Part shown: positions 1 to 11,329 of the stretch, piece after piece | Numbering within the stretch: the stretch's first letter is position 1 | Layout of the letters: every line of letters begins with the position of its first letter | Origin: Selaginella moellendorffii | Lineage: Eukaryota > Streptophyta > Lycopodiopsida > Selaginellales > Selaginellaceae | DNA: 64,000 nt | Direction of reading: 5' to 3' | Assembly (NCBI RefSeq): GCF_000143415.4 | Contig: NW_003314274.1 | Span: forward strand, 1,966,623 to 2,030,622 | Notes under the pieces: model-generated | The model's database searches: none | What the model was told of the DNA's origin: nothing | Seen by the model: only the letters and a program-made list of their open reading frames with translations | Program-made: the position numbers and the translations under genes

Positions 1-362
1 CGCTTTGGGCTTTCACCCCAAGCCTCCCTTAGTACCAAGAGTTGGTCTCTAGGATAAGCTCAAAACTTACTAAATATGGAATGGTGCTAGATTGCGAATT
101 TAGACATAGGACGAACACCATTGTGTTCGGGCCGATCTCTACATTCCGTAGATATGCCAAATGAGCTAATCTAGACACTTTCCATAAATAGCATTTGGGA
201 CCGAAATGAGACTAACACAAAGGGCTATCATCTAGCAAATATTAAGGGACTAGTCTCAATATCGCGGGGGTTCCCAACACTAGCAAGTGCAAGTCAACAT
301 CATAAGTTTCTCGTCACCGTGTCAAGTATACTTGACTTAATGACAACTTAGGATTTCCTTCC

Positions 363-1047
363 TTAGTGCCCTTCCGGTCTAAGTGCACATGTGTTGACCA
401 ATTTCTCAACTATCTTGGGTGGAGACCATAAAGGGAACCAGCAGTACCGACCTTCTGCCGTCGTGGCAGTAAGGAGAGAGTGTCCGTAAGGACTAGCCGA
501 CAAGTATCTTTTGATACCCAAAGTCACATTTGCGACAAAAACAATCTTTACCTCGATCACCTTCTTGATAGAAAAATACTTTCTCGGGATTTGTGTTCTT
601 CCAAATACGTACACTTTGTGCGTCATTCTTATGTAATTGATAAGTTGAAAGCAAATACTTCCTATGCAAATTGTTAATATCCTACATAGTTAGAAAATCA
701 TCTCGATGAGGAGGTTCACCAGCTGACTTGTTCCTTCCCACAATCTATATATGCTCATTATAAATTTGATTTGATGTGAAATCCTGTTGAATCATATGAA
801 TCACTCAATGTCGAATATCTGCTAAAAGCTTCTAAGGAAATAATGACTTTCCTCCAGTCAGATCAAGTTGACCATGACAAGGAATCCCATTCTTATCACA
901 ATGCTCTCTATGATAATATATAATCTGCACATAATCAAGCCATTTATAAAACTGTTTGACCAAAAAATTGCAAAGGCAACCCTGCTTATTAGAACTTTGA
1001 CCTGATCTACTTCTAGGTCCTGACTTTGGTGTAGATTCAGCAATCAT
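363..1047 (-). mobile_element. Degenerate Mutator-like (MULE) transposase relic
   Basis: Read on the minus strand, 832-1047 gives a 71-codon open segment with a CxC...H...H pattern (GCLCNFLVK, then YYHREHCDKNGIPCHG). Beyond its stop, interrupted frames contain RDDFLT, a stretch reading LHKNDAQSVRIW and an FFYQE motif. From family knowledge, this order resembles the N-terminal half of a plant MULE/FAR1-like transposase, where a zinc-binding segment precedes the RDDFLT and FxYQ region. Several stops and frameshifts interrupt it and I see no catalytic DDE domain or terminal inverted repeats, so it is a dead fragment. The assignment rests on remembered motif order, so confidence is moderate. Confidence 0.45.
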
Positions 1048-2560
1048 AATAGAGGATGTTTCACGAGCATCTTGTTTTTCATATTCACACCAATACTTGT
1101 ATCAAGAAGTTAGTAATTATATTTTGTTAAAGAGATATACTTGATTAATGATAAAAAGCTTGTGTTTTTGAGTCGTTTCAAATCTCTAGGATCACAATTT
1201 TTGTTAAAAAATCGCCAAAAATCCACTCCATCACCCTTTCTCCTTTCACCATCTAGAAACTTATTCACATCCTTCTATAATATATACATAATAAGAGCTA
1301 TAGTTTCATTTGATTTAGACAAATTCCAATTTAAATCATCTGCACAAAAATAATCCTTTTCATGGAATTCTTGCACCTCATCAAGCCATGGGGGATCCTA
1401 AATGATTTTCTTGAATCAATATAAAGTTAAATTGATTGCTTACCTCTGGAAATTGATGTGCTGCCGCCATGCTTGATCATAAAAGAACCATAAACGGTTT
1501 TAGGTCAATTATGGGGCAACCATAATGGGTGGACTAGGGCGCGGCTAAGTGTTGGGCGCGCTGATTAAAATTTGGCTAAGTGTTGGGGCTGTGGCCACGT
1601 GGAAGTAATTAGGGCGGGACGTGCGGGGGCGGGTGGGAGTGCAGGCGGGAGCTGCGGGCGGGTGATAGCCGCGGGCGGGAGTGCGCAGCGGCGACGAATG
1701 GGAGAGAGATAAAACAAAAAGAAGGCCTGATGCCACGTCACCACCAGGTAAGCGGAGAGAGAGTGCAGAAAAAAAAATTAAACCAAGCAGGATGATTATG
1801 CAGTGCACAGCAATTTATTTATACTAAACTTTCTTAAACTTTCTCTAGTAATCCTAATATAAACCCTGTTTACTTTTAGAGCCATTCCACATATATATGA
1901 TGGTTGTAGTGTATATCAAGAAATGCTACTATGTGGTTGAATGACTTGAAAAATTAGGTGTTCTGGTGTGTAATTCTTGCTAATTTTAGTGGCAACCTCT
2001 ATGCTGCCCAAGGCCAATATTAAATGCCACCCCTTTGAACAAAACAGCTGCTCAATTAAGTAGGGATTGGTTGAGTCAAGGATAGCTTATCTTGATGGAA
2101 TTCTAATTTGTTAACATACCAATCTACCTCAGATACAATGCTTGAGAAAGATCTAATAAATTGGAACATAATGTTAGATATCTCTCAAAGAATGGTTATA
2201 GGTGACAAGCCATTGATCATTTCAACTTGACCCTAAATGAGATCTTATTCATGGTGGTTTTGATCACATATAGTAATATAAGTTAACTTCATCATGATAT
2301 GGAATAGGACATAGTGATCTGGAATTGCTTAGTGCTTCAAAACTGTATTAAAATAAATTGGGAAGGGAAACTTACTGTCAAGAGCTCTATAAGTGACTCC
2401 ACAGTGTTGGTGGTGAAGCTGGAATCGCTGCTATACGCAATCGCCATAATCGAAATGGTATAATTTGTTGCACTCAGTAGCAACAAACGTCTGGTTTGCT
2501 ATAAAACAATTAAAAAAATCAAACATCCGTGAAATTCAGATTTATTTTGTCTCACTAAAA
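1048..2560. other. AT-rich intergenic DNA with one GC-rich patch
   Basis: I see no gene here. Most of the stretch is AT-rich with short unsupported frames. The exception is a sharply bounded GC-rich patch at about 1530-1690 that carries many runs of three or more G on the plus strand. Confidence 0.5.
1612..1680 (+). other. G-run cluster, potential G-quadruplex
   Basis: At least eight runs of three to five G occur within about 70 nt, with loops of 1-9 nt. The tightest set (GGGCGGG, then GGGGGCGGGTGGG) fits the four-run G-quadruplex pattern. It lies in an AT-rich intergenic setting without an adjacent gene. Confidence 0.45.
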
Positions 2561-2668
2561 AAATAGAGACTTATAAAGGTTTAAAACATCCTTGTAAAAT
2601 TCTATGGCCGCTCTTCCCTTAATTCCTAGCATGGGTTTTAATGCCTCTATGCGGGCTTCGAAGTCTTT

Positions 2669-2872
2669 GTGGTTTACAACCAGTATGACACTCAGATCTG
2701 GAGCAGCAACAAGCCCCGCCCCGCCAATAACAACGCCAAACTCGTGGTGATGGATGATGGCAACTTGGTTCTCTACACCGGCATTGGAACTCCGATCACC
2801 CACAGTGACACCGCGCAGGCCTTCACGCTCATGAAACCGGGGCTTGAGAATTCCAGAGCCGCCTTGAAATAA
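2669..2872 (+). pseudogene. Bulb-type (GNA-like) mannose-binding lectin domain fragment
   Basis: A 67-codon open frame reads QIWSSNKPRPANNNAKLVV and then MDDGNLVLYTG. This is the classic repeat of a bulb-type lectin, with a W-S-S-N turn followed by L-x-x-D-D-G-N-L-V-L-Y. Only about one half of a B-lectin domain is present. There is no signal peptide and no kinase or PAN domain, and the frame ends soon after. From family knowledge, such domains occur in secreted lectins and G-type receptor kinases. I read it as a relic of such a gene, although a cryptic exon cannot be excluded. Confidence 0.6.
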
Positions 2873-3034
2873 TATGGAAGTGGCACGCCTTGTATGCAAT
2901 AAGAAATGGAGATGCCATAATGTTCCTAGAAAGCATGAGAAACTCTGGAAAGAGATCGCGTGAGTATCGACATACATGGTGCTTACATTTGCTTGGGAAC
3001 CTGTAGTGTACTATAGTGGTAGCCGCTGCCACTG

Positions 3035-4127
3035 TTAAGGAGGCCTTTCTCCAGCATTTATCTTCTTCAATCTCTCCTCCTCCAGTTTCATTGTGTCCTC
3101 CGCAGCCTTGACTGCCTTTTCCCTCTCGCGCTCGGCTTCTTGTGCCAGGTTCTTGATCTCAGTCATGAATCTAAACAGCGTCTTGGCTGCTTTTGTTTTC
3201 CTGCCAAGCGAAAGAAATAGAGCAAAAATTTAGCTTGCCCAGTTATAAGATCCACAAGCTACCTTGTCTCCACAACGTCTGCAAGGGTCGGGTCTGTTGT
3301 CCTCTCGGCATGGTCTACTACTCGCGTTACAGCCTCTCTGTACATCTGTTCTAGCTCGCTCCAGTCCGATCCACAGGCCTGGCGAAAAGAAAAAAAAGAA
3401 ACAAAGAAAAAATCGCCAACTTGAGGAAAGAGAAAGCCGAGACAAACCTCAGATGCCAAGAGGAGAGAATAGTAGACGTCATGGATGAGAGTGTCTCGGT
3501 CATAGTGATCTTTTCCCATCCTTGACTTGTTCCTATAGTCTTGAATGCTCCGCGTAAAAATGCCTTTCTCGAAGTCGCCAAACTTGAGCGCCTCGGAGCA
3601 CACTGACTGGCTCATGACTAGAACGGCGTCGAGTGGAATGCTGCTGCGCTCTATATCAATCTGTGTATTCCTGAGATAGCATAAGACATCACACACAACC
3701 AAGCGCAAAAAGCTGGACAAAGAAAAACTTACCATTCTCTTTCCCGTGTAGCGACCAGCGGCAGCAAGCTCGTTCTTGTATCCGGCCAGGTAAAGGTAGT
3801 ACACTCTCCTCAACGCTGCAAAGAATAAAAACAATCGTGGAGAAATTTGAAAGACAAAATCGTAAGGTCGCAGCCACTAAAACTCATTCGATTTCGCAAG
3901 CCGTGTCTAGAAACCAAGAATTGAGAGATCTTACCGTCAAACAAATGCTCCACGGGCGATTTCCCAGTCTTGCGAAGATCCTCGAGCACGCCGGTCTCGT
4001 GCTTATCGGCGTAGCCCTTGCGCACCATATGGATGCCCTGAGAGAGCGCCGCGAATCCAGTCTTGGTGGCATTGAACAGCATCCCCACCCCCTTCTTGGC
4101 GGCGTATGCTGCCGATCCAGACGCCAT
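3035..4127 (-). CDS. Unrecognised 256-aa protein with C-terminal coiled coil (five exons)
   Basis: Five minus-strand exons join in frame: 4127-3935, 3815-3733, 3660-3448, 3378-3263 and 3200-3035. The start is the ATG at 4127, which opens a plausible N-terminus (MASGSAAYAAKKGVG). The third-exon acceptor is placed 10 nt inside the first possible AG because only that choice keeps the frame. The protein is soluble and mixed alpha-helical. Residues near 205-245 are very rich in E, K, A and R and look like a coiled coil (EAEREREKAVKAAEDTMKLE). Intact splicing and a long continuous frame support a real gene. I do not recognise the family, and no catalytic motif is visible. Confidence 0.8.
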
Positions 4128-4146
4128 AGCCCTTCCTCCCCTCCCA

Positions 4147-4154
4147 AAACCCTA
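4147..4154. promoter_or_regulatory. Telo-box (AAACCCTA)
   Basis: The octamer lies 20 bp upstream of the start of the five-exon hypothetical gene. Telo-boxes are known plant promoter elements enriched in translation- and growth-related genes. Similar motifs recur at other start sites in this window. Confidence 0.4.
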
Positions 4155-4410
4155 TCATTTAAAATTTCCCGCAAGAGAAGGTAGGATATTCTAAAAGCGG
4201 AATATGACGAGGGATATACTGTCAGCAACAGCCCGGAATATTGTGCTACCAGAATGGAATATACCGTCAACGAACGAATGAATTGAATTAAAAAGAACAA
4301 AAAGACGCAGTTCTTATCAAAGTTCTCTCAAAGGATCTCGAAAATTCACGCTCTCGGAAATCCTCTTTATTCCCCACCCATTAATCCCAGCCGCGCGGTG
4401 AAAAAGCATG

Positions 4411-4867
4411 TCAGGAGTTCTGCTTGAGAAAGGCGATTAGATCCGCTCGTTCCTGCGGCTTCTTCAATCCCGGGAAGATCATCTTGGTTCCTGGAATGTA
4501 CTGCCACGAAAAAAAAAGCGTGCTTTTTCGGGAGCAAAAAATCGCAGTGCTTACCTTCTTGGGATTCAAGAGGTACTCGTAGAGCGTCTCCTCGCTCCAC
4601 TCCACGGCCTTGTTCTTGTTGGCCGCCGAGAAGCTAAACCCGGGGCAAGTCCCAGAAGTTCTCCCAATCAAACCATGGAGATTGGGGCCTGGAAACAAAC
4701 AGCCAAAAGAAATGTTAGTGATCCCGCCCAGACAAATCTCTATCGCTTCGATTACCTTGCCTGTGCCCAGCTCCCTCCTCCACGACATGGCACTGCGCGC
4801 ACTTCATCTTGAAGATCTTCTCGCCGTTCTTCGGGTTCCCAGCCGGGGCGTCTCCGAAAGTCGCCAT
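4411..4867 (-). CDS. CYTC: Cytochrome c
   Basis: Three exons (4867-4756, 4688-4555, 4500-4411) encode 111 aa, the usual length for plant cytochrome c. The haem-attachment motif CAQCH is at residues 23-27. The conserved GPNLHGL and the axial-ligand motif GTKMIFPG are present, as is the plant-type N-terminal extension before [10 protein letters not shown]. The protein carries electrons from complex III to complex IV in the mitochondrial intermembrane space. The ATG at 4867 gives the expected [10 protein letters not shown] start. The gene is divergent from the CWC21-like gene about 300 bp away, and that spacer holds telo-boxes, suggesting a shared regulatory region. A 5'-UTR intron with a donor near 4945 is possible. 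Confidence 0.97.
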
Positions 4868-5108
4868 TCCCCTCGCTTTTCCCTAGACCCTGGGAGGAGA
4901 TCGCGATCCGCGAATGAGAGGAGGATCGAGAATCCATGGATCCATACCTGGAAATCGCAGATCGATGCCGCAGCTCCGAGCTACTGAGAACCACAGAGAC
5001 CTAAACACTGTTTCGATTCCATTACGCTTTCCTCGTGTCGGAAATTTGGCCGATATTTCCTTGACACGTGGGCGGCTTGGATGCGACCACATTGCAGCCA
5101 CGAGCTTC

Positions 5109-5157
5109 TAGGGTTTTCTCGAGCTTAGGGTTCTTGGGCGCCCGGTAGCTAGGGTTT
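5109..5157 (+). promoter_or_regulatory. Two telo-boxes upstream of the CWC21-like gene
   Basis: TAGGGTTT occurs at 5109-5116 and 5150-5157, and a related TTAGGGTT lies between them. The second copy ends 11 bp before the ATG at 5168. They sit in the spacer between two divergent genes (cytochrome c and CWC21-like). Confidence 0.5.
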
Positions 5158-5167
5158 GGGGGGCGCC

Positions 5168-6533
5168 ATGTACAACGGGATCGGTCTCCAGACGCCGCGA
5201 GGCTCAGGTACGAATGGCTACATCCAGGCGAACAAATTCCATGTCCGGGCGCGGCCGGGGAAGATCGAGGCCAAGGAGTATCTGCCGGGCGAGGGCACGG
5301 GAGGAGTGAGCAAGAAGGCCAACAAGGAGATTTTGGAGCACGACCGAATGCGCAAGATCGAGGTCCGGCTCGTGGAGCTGGAGGAGGAAATGCTGGAGAA
5401 TGGCTTCACCAATGACGAGATTCTGGCCAAGCTCGCCGAGACTCGCAAGGAGCTGGAACTGGAGAGCAGCCGAGAGGCGTCTTTGAACGACAAGTAAGTC
5501 TCTAGTTTCTGCCTAGAAGGGTCTGATATGGTCTTCTGGATTTTCTTTTTCTTGCAGGGTGTCCGAGACCCAGACGCATCAGATCGCCGCTCGCAAGGAG
5601 CAGAAAATGGACGTTTTGAGAAGCGCGCTAAAGTCCGAGGGAATGCAGCCGGGGGAGGCGTTCGATCGAGCTCTTCAGGAGGAAAAGCGGCAGGAATCAA
5701 AGAGAAAGAGGGACGAGGATCGGAAGTTGCGTGACAAGGAGGTCGAAGAACACAAGCGGCGAGCAGAGAAGAAAAGGAAGGAGGACGAGCGTGCCGCCAA
5801 AGACGAGCAGAAAAGGAACGAAGAGGAGCGAGAGAGGCACAGGGCCAGAGATCGAGACGAGCGCAAGGAGCGAGATCGCGAGAGAGACGAGCCGCGGAGG
5901 GATCGAGGGGAGCGCAGGGACAGGAAAGAGAGAGACAGGGACGAACTCAAGGAGAAAGAGAAAGAAGAAGATTGTGACGAACGCAAGGACCGAGATCCCG
6001 CTGCTAGAGACGAGCGTGAAGACGACCGAAAGCTGCGAGAGAGGGATCTCAAAGATGACCGCAAGGAAAGAAGCAGGGAAGAACGCAAAGAGAGGGACCG
6101 AGACGACCGAAAAGAGCGTGAGAAAGAGAGTTTCAGGGACGAGCGCAAGGAACGTGAGAAAGAGAGAGGCCGGGACGAGGAGCGCAAAGAGAGAGTCCGG
6201 GACGAAGAACGCAAAGAGAGAGCCCGAGACGAAGAGCGCAAAGAGAGAGTCCGGGAGGAAGAACGCAAAGAAAGAGGCCGAGATGATGAGCACAAGGACA
6301 GAGGCCGAGACGAGGATCGCAAAGAAAGAAGCCGAGACGACGAGCGCAAAGAAAGAAGCCGAGACGACGATCGCAAAGAAAGAGAACGAGAGCGAGAGCG
6401 CGACCGAGAAGATCGAGAGAAAGAGGAAATGGAAGACGATGCTGCTGTTCGCGGGAGATGGTCTCCACCTGGAAGTGATAGCAGTGACTATGAAGATCGA
6501 CGCAGCAGGCACCAGAGGAGGAGCCGGAGGTAA
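5168..6533 (+). CDS. CWC21/SRRM2-type pre-mRNA splicing protein with long charged RD/RE tail
   Basis: Two exons (5168-5493, 5558-6533) encode about 433 aa. The N-terminus MYNGIGLQTPRGSGTNGYIQ is the hallmark of the CWC21/SRRM family. It is followed by the cwf21 helix-turn segment (HDRMRKIEVRLVELEEEM, then NGFTNDEIL, about residues 60-95). From about residue 170 the protein is an uninterrupted basic/acidic repeat of R-K-E-R-D units, ending in a serine/arginine tail. In yeast and animals this family binds Prp8 and Snu114 in the activated spliceosome. A Snu114 gene lies 22 kb away in this window. The ATG at 5168 gives the canonical N-terminus, and telo-boxes precede it. The tail contains a 9-residue minisatellite. 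Confidence 0.92.
6165..6395 (+). repeat. Coding minisatellite, 27-nt unit
   Basis: Within the CWC21-like gene, 27-nt units encode a 9-residue repeat of the form ERKERxRDE. At least seven imperfect copies follow one another. The sixth position varies among V, A, G and S, and the frame is kept throughout. Confidence 0.75.
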
Positions 6534-6688
6534 ACCACAAAAAAAAAAGGTTTTTGAGCTTTTGTGTGTAGCTAGCTACGTACTGGTTTGTTCTCAAGGT
6601 AGTGAAAAACGAGCTTTTTGTTCAAAGCTACCGAGCTTGATCTTCGAGAAGATCTCTATCTTGTGAAGGATTTAAGTTTGAGGTAGCG

Positions 6689-6784
6689 AAAATGCGAGCT
6701 TTGCCACCAAGAAGCGATTTTTCTAGAGAGAACTTGGCAAAAATGCGAGCTTTTGCCACCAAGAAGCGATTTTGCTGGAGAGAA
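6689..6784 (+). repeat. Tandem duplication of about 50 bp
   Basis: Two adjacent copies begin with AAATGCGAGCTTT and run through GCCACCAAGAAGCGATTTT to GAGAGAA. The first starts near 6690 and the second near 6741. They differ by a few substitutions and short indels. They lie between the convergent 3' ends of the CWC21-like and cyclophilin genes. Confidence 0.7.
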
Positions 6785-6813
6785 TCTCGATTTGAGATTT
6801 GCGGTCCTTTGTT

Positions 6814-7470
6814 CTACCATTTTTCTCGCGGGATCTCTCCAGAGTGAACAATCCGGACGACTTTTCTGGGGCGGCCGCTATAGCTGCCGGATCCTTCCGC
6901 CATGTAGACAACGTCCATGCCGCTCAAGACCCTCCCAAACACTGCGTGTTGGCCGTCGAGCCAGCTCGCCTTGACGGTGGTGATGAAGAACTGGGACGTG
7001 CTCACACCGCTAGCCGTCGATGCGTTGTTTACCATGGAGAGAACCCCAGCGTGATCGTGATGGAGCTTGAAATTCTCGTTCCGGAATGCTCCCCCCGGGT
7101 AGATCGACTCGCCGCCGCGGCCATCGCCGCGTGTGATGTCGCCCCCCTGGATCATGAAGCCCGGGATTATCCTGTGGAAGATCGTCCCCTTGTAGTGGAG
7201 GCGCTTGCCGCTGGATCCCTTGCCGCGCTCGCCAGTGCACAGCGCCCGGAAATTCTCGACGGTCCTGGGCAGGATCGAGCCGTGCAGGCCCAGGACGATC
7301 TTCCCCGCTCGCTGCCCGTCAATGTCGACATCGAAGAATACCTGGTGAGTGACGGCCGGATCGCTGGGGGATCGAGTTGCGGCGATTGAGAGCGTGATGA
7401 GTAGCACAAGAACGACGGCTAGTCCCAGGATTGCCCAGATCTTGTGATTCTTCCTCGCTCCATTCTCCAT
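6814..7470 (-). CDS. Membrane-anchored cyclophilin-type peptidyl-prolyl isomerase
   Basis: A single 218-codon exon encodes a short N-terminal stem, one hydrophobic segment (about residues 11-31, IWAILGLAVVLVLLITLSI) and a full cyclophilin domain (about 42-215). The catalytic signature FHRIIPGFMIQGGD is present, together with QFFIT, the W of WLDGQHAVFG and the GERGKG loop. These cover the catalytic arginine, Q, F and W/H positions of active cyclophilins. The topology suggests a type II ER/Golgi or secretory-pathway isomerase that assists folding of proline-containing proteins, similar to plant CYP21-type proteins. A TAGGGTT motif lies just upstream of the ATG. Its 3' end converges on the CWC21-like gene. 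Confidence 0.93.
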   Translation of the reverse strand: MENGARKNHKIWAILGLAVVLVLLITLSIAATRSPSDPAVTHQVFFDVDIDGQRAGKIVLGLHGSILPRTVENFRALCTGERGKGSSGKRLHYKGTIFHRIIPGFMIQGGDITRGDGRGGESIYPGGAFRNENFKLHHDHAGVLSMVNNASTASGVSTSQFFITTVKASWLDGQHAVFGRVLSGMDVVYMAEGSGSYSGRPRKVVRIVHSGEIPREKW

Positions 7471-7738
7471 GATTTAGGGTTCTTGCTTGGCATGTTGTAA
7501 GAAATCTGAGCCGTTCATTCAAAAGCATTAAAAGTCATCGGAGCCGTTCGTTGTGTTTTCTCAATCCTGGCCGTTCGCTTAAATTGGGGCTCAATTAATT
7601 CAAATGGACCTTGTCAATCCTGGCCGTTCGCTTACAATAAGGCTCATCTCGGCCATTAATTCAAAAACCATGGGATGGAAGGAATTGGGATGGAAGGAAT
7701 GGAAATGAAATGGAATGGAAGACCGACCCAATTCTTTT

Positions 7739-8596
7739 CTACTGGGCCTTCTTGCTCTTCTTGGTTTGCGGCTTCTTCCTCACGTAGATCTTGATGTAGT
7801 AATTTGTGAGTAGCAGCATGAGCGCGAGATAGAAGACCGCATTGGCGGCGAGCGCCTCCATCCCGGAGCACTTGGCGGATTTCTGGCGAACAAGCAGCGC
7901 CACCCACGCCGCCGCCGCGATGCCGATCGCGAACTGGAGGATCTGCGCGAGCGTCACGAATTCCTTCACGGGAGGGTCGAATCCGAGGCTGGAGAGGAGG
8001 AAGTAGGAGTAGAGCAGCGTCTGGATGGCGGTGTTGACGAGCAGGAAGATCACCTGGAGCGATTGCGCGGTGTGGAGCCAGAGGAAGCAGATTATCGGGT
8101 TGCCGGCGTGCTGGATCGCGTGGAAGAGCGTGAGGCGGCGCTTGCGAAGAACAATGATGAGGGTATCGAGGAGCTCCACGAACTTGGAGAGGTAGAAGGC
8201 GTAGGACCAGAAGAAGATCCGCCCCACAGGGCGAGTCTCCACCGGGAAGCAAAAGAGCCAGTCGATGCCGCCGCTGGCTTTCCACAGCCAGGAGCTCTGC
8301 TCGTGCTCCACCAGCGTCGCCTGGAGGCATCCGGCGAAAATCGCCACCGATCCGGCGAGGAGAGCGAGATTATGGAGGATCTGGAGCGGGCCGAGAGGGA
8401 TTGGAGATCGTCGGAGGCTCGTCAGGAACTTCAGGACAAGAATCGCCGCCGCGTAGATCCCCAATGCCGAGATCACGAATCCCCATGAGGCGCCCAGCGT
8501 GTGATCTTCGTCCCAGCGGAAGTGGGAGACCATGGGATGGTCCGCGGCATAGTACCTGATCGTCGCCAAGAGCTGATCCACTGGAGCCATAGCCAT
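7739..8596 (-). CDS. ELO-family very-long-chain fatty-acid elongase (plant HOS3-like)
   Basis: One exon encodes 285 aa with about seven hydrophobic segments. The ELO signature YLSKFVELLDT is followed by the region of the histidine box, here FHAIQHAGN, and then FLWLHTAQSLQV. The last residues (KKPQTKKSKKAQ) are lysine-rich and resemble an ER-retrieval tail. ELO proteins carry out the condensing step of fatty-acid elongation in the ER membrane, and length and motif order fit. The canonical HxxHH box is reduced to HxxxH, as I recall for plant members, so sterol/fatty-acid substrate and activity should not be assumed from animals or yeast. It is divergent from the helicase gene, with 112 bp between the starts. 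Confidence 0.88.
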   Translation of the reverse strand: MAMAPVDQLLATIRYYAADHPMVSHFRWDEDHTLGASWGFVISALGIYAAAILVLKFLTSLRRSPIPLGPLQILHNLALLAGSVAIFAGCLQATLVEHEQSSWLWKASGGIDWLFCFPVETRPVGRIFFWSYAFYLSKFVELLDTLIIVLRKRRLTLFHAIQHAGNPIICFLWLHTAQSLQVIFLLVNTAIQTLLYSYFLLSSLGFDPPVKEFVTLAQILQFAIGIAAAAWVALLVRQKSAKCSGMEALAANAVFYLALMLLLTNYYIKIYVRKKPQTKKSKKAQ

Positions 8597-8708
8597 CGCC
8601 TCGCCGAGCTTTCTCCCTCTCTCTCTCTAGCTATCCCTCTCGAGTTTTAATGGCAGGGCCAGAGAAGAGAGTTTAAATTTTAGGGCTTTACAAAGCCCTA
8701 AACCTTCG
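8597..8708. promoter_or_regulatory. Short bidirectional promoter region (ELO / DEAD-box helicase)
   Basis: Only 112 bp separate the two divergent start codons. The spacer contains a CT-microsatellite (about 8612-8628) and a telomere-like GCCCTAAACC at 8693-8702, close to the helicase ATG. Confidence 0.5.
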
Positions 8709-11255
<2,547 letters not shown>

Positions 11256-11329
11256 AATTTAATGGCTGGCTCGCACCAACCCATTCTAAGCTCCATTTAA
11301 CCTCCGCACATCACTGTATGCTTCAAATT

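Noticed and set aside
5675-6512. Long antisense frames (up to 271 codons) opposite the CWC21-like tail
   Set aside because: They are the complement of a purine-rich repeat and give only Ser/Leu/Phe-rich low-complexity sequence. The plus-strand frame has a recognised N-terminal domain.
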